DNA of 15,000 nucleotides. It comes from Actinidia chinensis (Eukaryota > Streptophyta > Magnoliopsida > Ericales > Actinidiaceae). The notes beneath the pieces are model-generated. The model was not told where the DNA came from. It did no database searches and saw only the letters and a list, made by a program, of their open reading frames with translations. Within the stretch, counting starts at the first letter, position 1, and the number at the start of each line of letters is the position of its first letter. Of this stretch, positions 10,301 through 15,000 are shown one piece after another. The stretch is from the NCBI GenBank assembly GCA_009663005.1, contig VIGQ01002172.1, forward strand, positions 25,001 to 40,000. Reading direction: 5' to 3'. The translations under genes were made by a program, and so were the position numbers.

Positions 10301-10599
10301 TCCCTTATTAGAAGTTGTTCACAGGGAAAGACTCTGATGGCATGTTTATAGATGCCTGGACTTCCCAAACTAGCCAAGTTGGCTTTGGCCAGAAAGAGTG
10401 ATGGAGATCGTTGATTAACCTTTTAGAGGACGGAGGAAAAAGCCCAGCATAATTCTCGAAACATAAAGTGAAAAATCGTAAGTACTTGAGTTGATATCAA
10501 TTGGAGTCGATTGTTCCGCGCAATTCTCACGAGAGCGAATGACCAATTGCTGTATGTCAGTTAGGGACTGCCTTTAGCTAGGATATTTACTGGCGATAA
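7367..10599 (+). pseudogene. LRR receptor-like kinase pseudogene, EFR/Xa21 type (LRR-XII)
   Basis: In this family the intact protein is a plasma-membrane receptor: an LRR ectodomain senses a ligand and a cytoplasmic Ser/Thr kinase signals, often in immunity. All parts survive in order but in shifting frames. A signal-peptide-like stretch with WCLSSCFVVSKIPTTTD (from about 7367) comes first. Then come the N-terminal cap (KIIHDP near 7544), LRRs from SYNMAGFISPS (near 7660) through NLPKELGS (7900-7923) to FLGHFSSLTKLDLSF (9111-9155), and a membrane segment FGGIEFILTLSILI (near 9330). The kinase follows with a glycine loop AFGSVYQG (9509-9532), SLLQRLGIAIDVAYALD (9780-9830), AHVG and LARLLHNVT, a phase-conserved intron, EYGMG and a C-lobe ending near 10599. 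The length of about 3.2 kb fits the family (about 1000 residues, one intron). The start codon is not preserved. Dozens of stops and indels are present, and the catalytic-loop HxD and the DFG motif are destroyed (DFG reads GIVG). It cannot encode a receptor. Confidence 0.9.
10025..10249 (+). other. Intron of the LRR receptor kinase pseudogene
   Basis: A GTAAAT donor follows CCAG, and a GTGTTGCAG acceptor precedes a sequence reading EYGMG. The split falls inside the APE motif region of the kinase, which is where EFR/Xa21-type genes carry their single intron. The 225 bp between is T-rich, as expected of a plant intron. Its survival shows that the pseudogene arose from genomic DNA, not from a reverse-transcribed mRNA. 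Confidence 0.8.
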
Positions 10600-11761
10600 G
10601 AACTTGAGTATTTGTCAAAGTATTCAAAAGTCAGGTAATTGCTATCTCATCCGTGTTGGTACCTAGTTTGATTTCCTATCTTTATCTGATTATCTAGCAT
10701 TCTTTCATATCCACCACTCTTCCACAAGACAAGTTCAAACAGGAGTCTCACAATGAAGTGTCCAAACTTTTGCAACTCCTTGGCGGTGATTGTTATATCT
10801 GGCAGCCTTTTGGTAAGGACTTAATGTCCATCTTTTATTCGCTTAAAACACTGTAACTTATAAATAGTGAGTTTTATGGAACTCTTTCAGAATCTCTTCC
10901 CTTCTTCTTTAAATAGCGTCTTATTGGGGGGGGAATAGCCGACACTATCTCTTTTCGCTTTGGTTTTTCCTATGGGGTCAGAGTCAAGACATTTGCCTGT
11001 ATTTTATGAGTGCTCTTGGAAGAATTTATGTTTTAGTTTTTTGTTTATAATATATCACCATCCCTCATTCCTTATTGTAAGAATTCGATAACTATCCGAC
11101 CCATACTTAGTTCATCCGTTTCGGCTTATGAGTATCTTAGACCTCCAAACTTATATAACATTTCTTTTACAGGATTTTAATAGAAGTTATCCGAACTATA
11201 TATCCCTTACTCTGTTTGTTATGTAATCTCACCTCTTAATTCTACCTGTCCATTCTTATGATTCCACGTACCCATAACTCGTGCGGAAGCGTATAACCTC
11301 ATCCCCCCGAGACCCTTCTACTTCTCACAGTCAGCTTCAATTGAACTATCTAAACACAGACCAATTTGCATTTTTATTATTTTATCAAATGAACGGCTGA
11401 TATGATTTTAAGTTAAACGTCATTTTATAGAAAATGAGTTTTATCTATGTTTTATAACTTTCCAACTTAAGCTAATTTTTTGATGCTGACCCTTCACTAC
11501 CGGCCTACGGAATGAACTGATTCGATCACTAGTGTGAGCTTGGGGTTTGAGGCCCACAAGTGGACCGTATGTAGATTGTATGGTATTTTGTTTTTGTGTG
11601 TTGTGTGTGGTGTTGGGGGGAGAAGCGGGCGGGTGTGTTTGTTTTTTGTTTCTTTTGCTATTTTTTGTTTTATGAAAATTGAAAAACCCTAAAAAAACGT
11701 GACACAAAAAAAACAAAAACATAACATGTTTGTATACTGTTTTCTAGATTTTGGATCTTTA

Positions 11762-11816
11762 TGTGATGACCCAGTAACAATGCCTTTCCGCCGCTGAGCT
11801 TTTGGGGGCTATCACA
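11762..11816. repeat. Short imperfect inverted repeat
   Basis: TGTGATGACCC at the left is mirrored by GGGGGCTATCACA at the right. The outer 6 bases match exactly, there is a two-base disruption, and a run of C:G pairs follows. The 55 bp segment could fold into a stem-loop. The TG...CA ends also resemble LTR edges, but no LTR can be traced from them. Confidence 0.45.
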
Positions 11817-12025
11817 CCAATACTCAAACCAATAAAGTCATTATTCAGAAATTATAAGGTTATTTCATATTTTCCACAAAGTCCAATTTCAATCTCAAAA
11901 AATAGAAAAAAATCTAAACTACCAAACAGAAGGTGGATCACCTGCACAAATATCACTTCAACATGTCCATTCTTTGCATTTTTAGTCGCAAAATTACTAA
12001 TTATCTTGCACAATCACTATCATTC

Positions 12026-12045
12026 TATCAATTCATGAATTGATA
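12026..12045. repeat. Perfect 20 bp palindrome
   Basis: TATCAATTCATGAATTGATA equals its own reverse complement over all 20 bases, with no spacer. It lies at the edge of a long AT-rich tract. It may be a dimeric protein-binding site, a deletion-prone cruciform or chance in AT-rich DNA. Nothing nearby decides among these. Confidence 0.6.
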
Positions 12046-12229
12046 ATATATATATTTTTTTATTCATTTTAATAAAGGCCAATCATTCTAAGTGAGAACC
12101 ATAAACTGTTAAATGAGGTATTATTCAATATAATTAAAAATCTCATCAGATTTTAATAATAATATTATAAAATAGGATTGGAACAATTTAGAACTTTTCC
12201 CCCAAGTAAATCAACCTCCACGTAACTTT

Positions 12230-12840
12230 TACTGCCACCAAATTAAAACCGATTCTGATAGCATGGAGACAATAGGGTGAAGTTTTAGGGGTTTTAAAAT
12301 TGGAGAACGAATTAAAGAGAGCTCACCGATGGACAGCAACAACTTTAACGGCGATGAGAGCTTCGCGAGTGAACTTATGTATTCAGGTAGAGAGAGAGAA
12401 GAGAGAGGAGCACGATAATCGCTTCGAGGTGGGTTCCGCGATCGGATTTCGGGATGTGCCTCGGCGGTGTTTGTTTTCTTGAGCTGGTGTAAGGGAGTGG
12501 TGGCTCGAGAAGGTTTGACTACGCTAGATTCTTGAGCCTTGCGAAAAGGGTTGGGGATTGTGTATGCAGTCGAGAGTCGCAAGGTATGGTTTGGTTTTTG
12601 GGGTTGGTTATGTTTTAGAAGGTTAAAGATGATTTTAGGATTGCTGAAGCGTAGTCCCCTCGCTTTCGGGGCCCCACTCGCTCCCAAATCGCGAATATCT
12701 TGGTAAAAGCGTGTAAATTTGCGATTTAATCTTTTTTGAGAGCTCCGCATTGTAGTTTTTTGAGAGCACACTATTAATTTTGATAGCGTGAATTTAAAAG
12801 TGCTCAAAATAATTTTCTGATAGCACTACTTTGTTCGTAT
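12230..12840. other. CpG-rich block, possible minus-strand gene 5' end
   Basis: About 12340-12720 is much richer in G+C and in CG dinucleotides than its surroundings: seven CGs fall in 12421-12480 alone. On the minus strand a pyrimidine-rich tract (about 12412-12393) is followed by a splice-donor-like ATCG|GTGAGC (GT at 12326-12325). CT-rich leaders followed by an intron are common at plant gene starts. A 192-codon minus-strand frame (12807-12229) spans the block but has no recognisable domain, and its first part lies in repeat-like DNA. I therefore do not call it a protein gene. Downstream on that strand I find no further exons. Confidence 0.35.
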
Positions 12841-12862
12841 AGACGAGACGAGACGAGACGAG
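12841..12862. repeat. (AGACG)4 pentanucleotide microsatellite
   Basis: Four perfect AGACG units are followed by AG. A short simple repeat such as this is prone to slippage. It has no gene context. Confidence 0.9.
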
Positions 12863-12889
12863 TCCAAATTATCAAACACAGACACCAAT

Positions 12890-13743
12890 AAACTCTCACG
12901 CACCCTCCACTCTTCCTACCAGCCGGCGGCATGAGATCTCTCTCTCACGCGCCACACGCTCGACTGATGTAACGACTAGTGGGCTAACACGCTCACGCGC
13001 CCACGGTCCCCCTGCTACGTCATTGCTTGCGTTAGTGAATAATTCCAGGAATATTCTTTTGTCTTGTCAATTAACAACTTTCAATCCCTTTAAGTTTTAT
13101 AAAAATAAAATCTCTTACTTTGCTACTTACATTTTAGTGACTATGGAAATTCGTTTATTATTCAGCTTTATATATTATTTATATATATATTAAATGAAGT
13201 TAATATGCAATTTTTATAATTTTATTTATTATAAGAAGTATATATGTTAAATTTAATATATTATGTATTTGCGCTCTAAAGACGCTCCCAGTTTTTGTTT
13301 TTTCCCCCCCTCATACTATTTTCACAATTGACATTCTCTCAGCTCCCCTCCCATTTTCAAATGTTCCTAGGTCTGGAGATGTCTACACGCCCATGCCCTA
13401 AAATTGTGCGGTTTTGTACATAGAAAATTATTTTTGTGGTTTTTTAGTCATTTTGAGCATAACTTCTCAATTTCAATTTGGTCCCAATTTTATACGAGGT
13501 CCATTCGCTTGGGGAGGGGACTTGAGCTTTGTTCTAGGCTCACTCAAGCCAATTTGTTTGTGAGCCTAGTATATGGCTAGTACAAAAAATAACAAAATGA
13601 AATATGTTAACAAAAAATTAAACAAAAAGGTTTATAGGAAGGTTTCTTTGGGCTAGTTCTGGCCACCACCCATAGCCATCACCATCGGCTAACACCTTTG
13701 ATATCCCCTCCAACCACTAGTAAAGGGGAGATTTGCCCCTCAA
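12890..13743. other. Intergenic DNA before the retrotransposon
   Basis: Bases 12890-13030 are GC-rich with several CACGCG-type motifs. Bases 13070-13270 are extremely AT-rich with TATATA runs. Bases 13270-13740 are mixed. No coding region, RNA gene or element end can be supported. I looked for an upstream reverse transcriptase of the retroelement and did not see it, so this is probably pre-existing DNA at the broken 5' edge of the element. Confidence 0.5.
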
Positions 13744-13816
13744 AAATTTAGAAATGTGAATTTGGCTAGACTGTATACCAAATTCAAGAAATGTGAATTT
13801 TGGCTTGACAGTGTGA
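13744..13816. repeat. Imperfect tandem repeat, unit about 37 bp
   Basis: AGAAATGTGAATTTGGCT (13750-13767) recurs as AGAAATGTGAATTTTGGCT (13787-13805), and the similarity extends to AAATT on the left and AGAC/TGAC on the right. Both copies correspond to the same pol residues (KKCEF). The repeat lies exactly at the 5' edge of recognisable pol sequence. Confidence 0.7.
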
Positions 13817-14670
13817 TAATTTCGGGACACATTATCAGCAGAAAAGGGATCTCAGTCGATACCCAGAAAATCAGGGCAATTGTGGATTGGCCGCAACCCA
13901 AGACTATTTTTGAGGTCAGAAGTTTCTTGGGGCTAGCGGGGTATTATAGGAGATTTGTCAAGGACTTCTCAAAGATAGTAGTGCCTTTGATAGAATTGAC
14001 TAGAAAGAAAAAAATCGTTCGTGTGGATGGAGAAAAGAGAACAAAACTTTCAAAAGCTGAAGAAGATGTTGATTTCAGCACCAATACTTGCATTGCTAGA
14101 GGGCATTGAAGGATTTTCAATTTATAGTGATGCATCACATCAAGGATTAGGATGTGTGTTGATGCAAAATGAAAAAGTTATTGCATATACTTTAAAACAT
14201 TTTGAAACTATATGAGAAGAACTACCCCACTCATGATTTGGAGTTAGCGGCAGTTATTTTTGCATTGAAGATATAAAGACATTACTTGTATGGGGTGAAG
14301 TGTGAGATTTACATCGACCATGAAAGCCTGAAGTATATCTATACGTAGAAGAAATTGAATTTGAGACAACGGAGATGGTTGAAACTGATGAAAGATTTTG
14401 ATATCAACATCAACTGTCATCTAGGAAAGGAAAATGTGGTAGCAGATGCATTGAGTCGGAAAGCATTGGGGAATTTGAGTGTGCTGATTACAAAATAACA
14501 GTGTTTACATAGTGAGATGGAGGAATTGGAGTTGGAAGTAGTCACTCGTGGATTGAAGGGCTTATGTGCAACGATTGTTGCAGAATCAAAAAGTTTGGGA
14601 GAAATTAGACCTAGATAGATGGAGGATCCCAAACTTAAGAAGATTCATGGAAACTTGGCAACGAAGCCAA

Positions 14671-14691
14671 ATTCAGAATTCAGAATTCAGA
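14671..14691. repeat. Three tandem ATTCAGA units in pol
   Basis: The heptamer ATTCAGA occurs three times in a row. Protein similarity moves from one frame (NLATKPNS) to the next (FRMVDGVLKF) across it. An extra 7 bp unit shifts the frame by one, which accounts for the break. The two-unit state would be in frame. Confidence 0.8.
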
Positions 14692-15000
14692 ATGGTAGAT
14701 GGAGTACTTAAGTTTCATAACATAATGTGTTTGCCTGATGTGGTAGACATCAAGTAGCAGATAATAGATAAAGAACATAAGTCGAAATGGGCTATTCATC
14801 CAGGGATGATGAAAATGTACCAAGATTTGAAGAAGATGTACTAGTGAATGGGTATGAAGAGGGACATCAGGGAGTATGTCAGTAAGTGTTTGAAATGTTA
14901 GCAGATTAAGACTATACGCCAGAAACTGGCGGGATTACTTCAACCACTATCAATATTAAAGTGAAAATGGGAGGATATCATTTGTGACTGGATTTCCTCA

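Larger units (their letters stand above)
10600..12229. other. Non-coding region downstream of the kinase pseudogene
   Basis: I find no gene here. The first few hundred bases may include the former 3' untranslated region of the receptor kinase. A TG/GT-rich and poly-T/A low-complexity stretch occupies about 11560-11730. It gives a 93-codon minus-strand frame (11441-11722) made of low-complexity residues, which I do not accept as a gene. A small inverted repeat and a palindrome in this region are listed separately. From 12045 the DNA is extremely AT-rich. Confidence 0.5.
13744..15000 (+). mobile_element. Ty3/gypsy retrotransposon pol remnant, 5'-truncated
   Basis: This encodes the later part of a Ty3/gypsy Pol polyprotein, which copies element RNA to DNA and integrates it. 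In order it holds the end of reverse transcriptase and the connection region ([35 protein letters not shown], near 13768-13960) and RNase H with its acidic residues visible in YSDASHQGLG (14123-14152), THDLELAAV (near 14223) and DHESLKY (near 14319). ENVVADALSRK (near 14430) and the integrase HHCC zinc finger (H...HPG near 14782-14804, C-L-K-C near 14887-14898) follow. The domain order RT-RNaseH-INT is that of Ty3/gypsy, not copia. Frames change near 14008-14014, near 14200 and at 14671-14691, and nine further stops interrupt the reading. The core RT, protease and gag are absent at the left. The integrase core continues past the window. It is dead as a gene. Confidence 0.93.

Noticed and set aside
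11441..11722. 93-codon minus-strand open frame
   Set aside because: It is made largely of low-complexity TG/GT and poly-T DNA, giving Thr/Pro/Lys-rich sequence with no domain.
11764..11798. Possible C/D-box snoRNA (TGATGA followed by CTGA)
   Set aside because: The boxes are only about 30 bases apart, shorter than plant C/D snoRNAs. The flanking inverted repeat also includes the C box, and no guide arrangement is visible.
12229..12807. 192-codon minus-strand open frame as a protein gene
   Set aside because: It has no recognisable domain. It begins in AT-rich repeat-like DNA, and the frame passes through a leader-like CT tract and a donor-like site. Base composition alone may keep it open.
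1..15000. CRISPR array, bacterial operon or prophage
   Set aside because: There are no regularly spaced repeats, no ribosome-binding sites and no compact coding. Introns, a MITE, a Ty3/gypsy element and a plant receptor kinase relic show nuclear plant DNA.

Overview
The window looks like nuclear DNA of a flowering plant, probably a eudicot. It is AT-rich, repeat-dense and contains no intact gene that I can recognise. What can be identified is a decayed LRR receptor kinase, a truncated Ty3/gypsy retrotransposon, a pair of Tourist-like MITEs and two copies of a chloroplast ndhD fragment. All of these are typical of plant nuclear chromosomes. I do not assign a species.

Layout. 1-1220 is AT-rich intergenic DNA with a GC-richer patch and one hairpin. 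1221-6683 is an old tandem duplication of a unit of about 2.73 kb (1221-3952 and 3953-6683). Each unit carries, in the same order, a MITE of about 400 bp with a TAA target-site duplication, a short conserved island, a fragment of plastid ndhD and a diverged AT-rich right arm. The two units share their left and right arms but not their cores (2670-3130 and 5430-5853). 6684-7366 is an AT-rich spacer with a minus-strand TATA-like motif. 7367-10599 (+) is a full-length but ruined EFR/Xa21-type LRR receptor-like kinase pseudogene, still recognisable from signal peptide to C-terminus, including its one intron inside the kinase domain. 10600-12230 is unassigned, with a small inverted repeat and a perfect palindrome. 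12230-12890 contains a CpG-rich block with some features of the 5' end of a minus-strand gene. 12890-13740 is unassigned. 13744-15000 (+) is the 3' part of a Ty3/gypsy pol gene (end of RT, RNase H, integrase zinc finger), truncated at its 5' end and running off the window.

No working pathway is encoded here. The interest lies in the history: plastid DNA and a MITE were inserted first, then a tandem duplication copied both, and the copies then decayed independently. Beside them lie a dead immune-type receptor and a dead retrotransposon. In the retrotransposon, all nine in-frame stops can be explained by C-to-T or G-to-A change at Gln or Trp codons, as expected for DNA that was methylated. I see no convincing new functional system.
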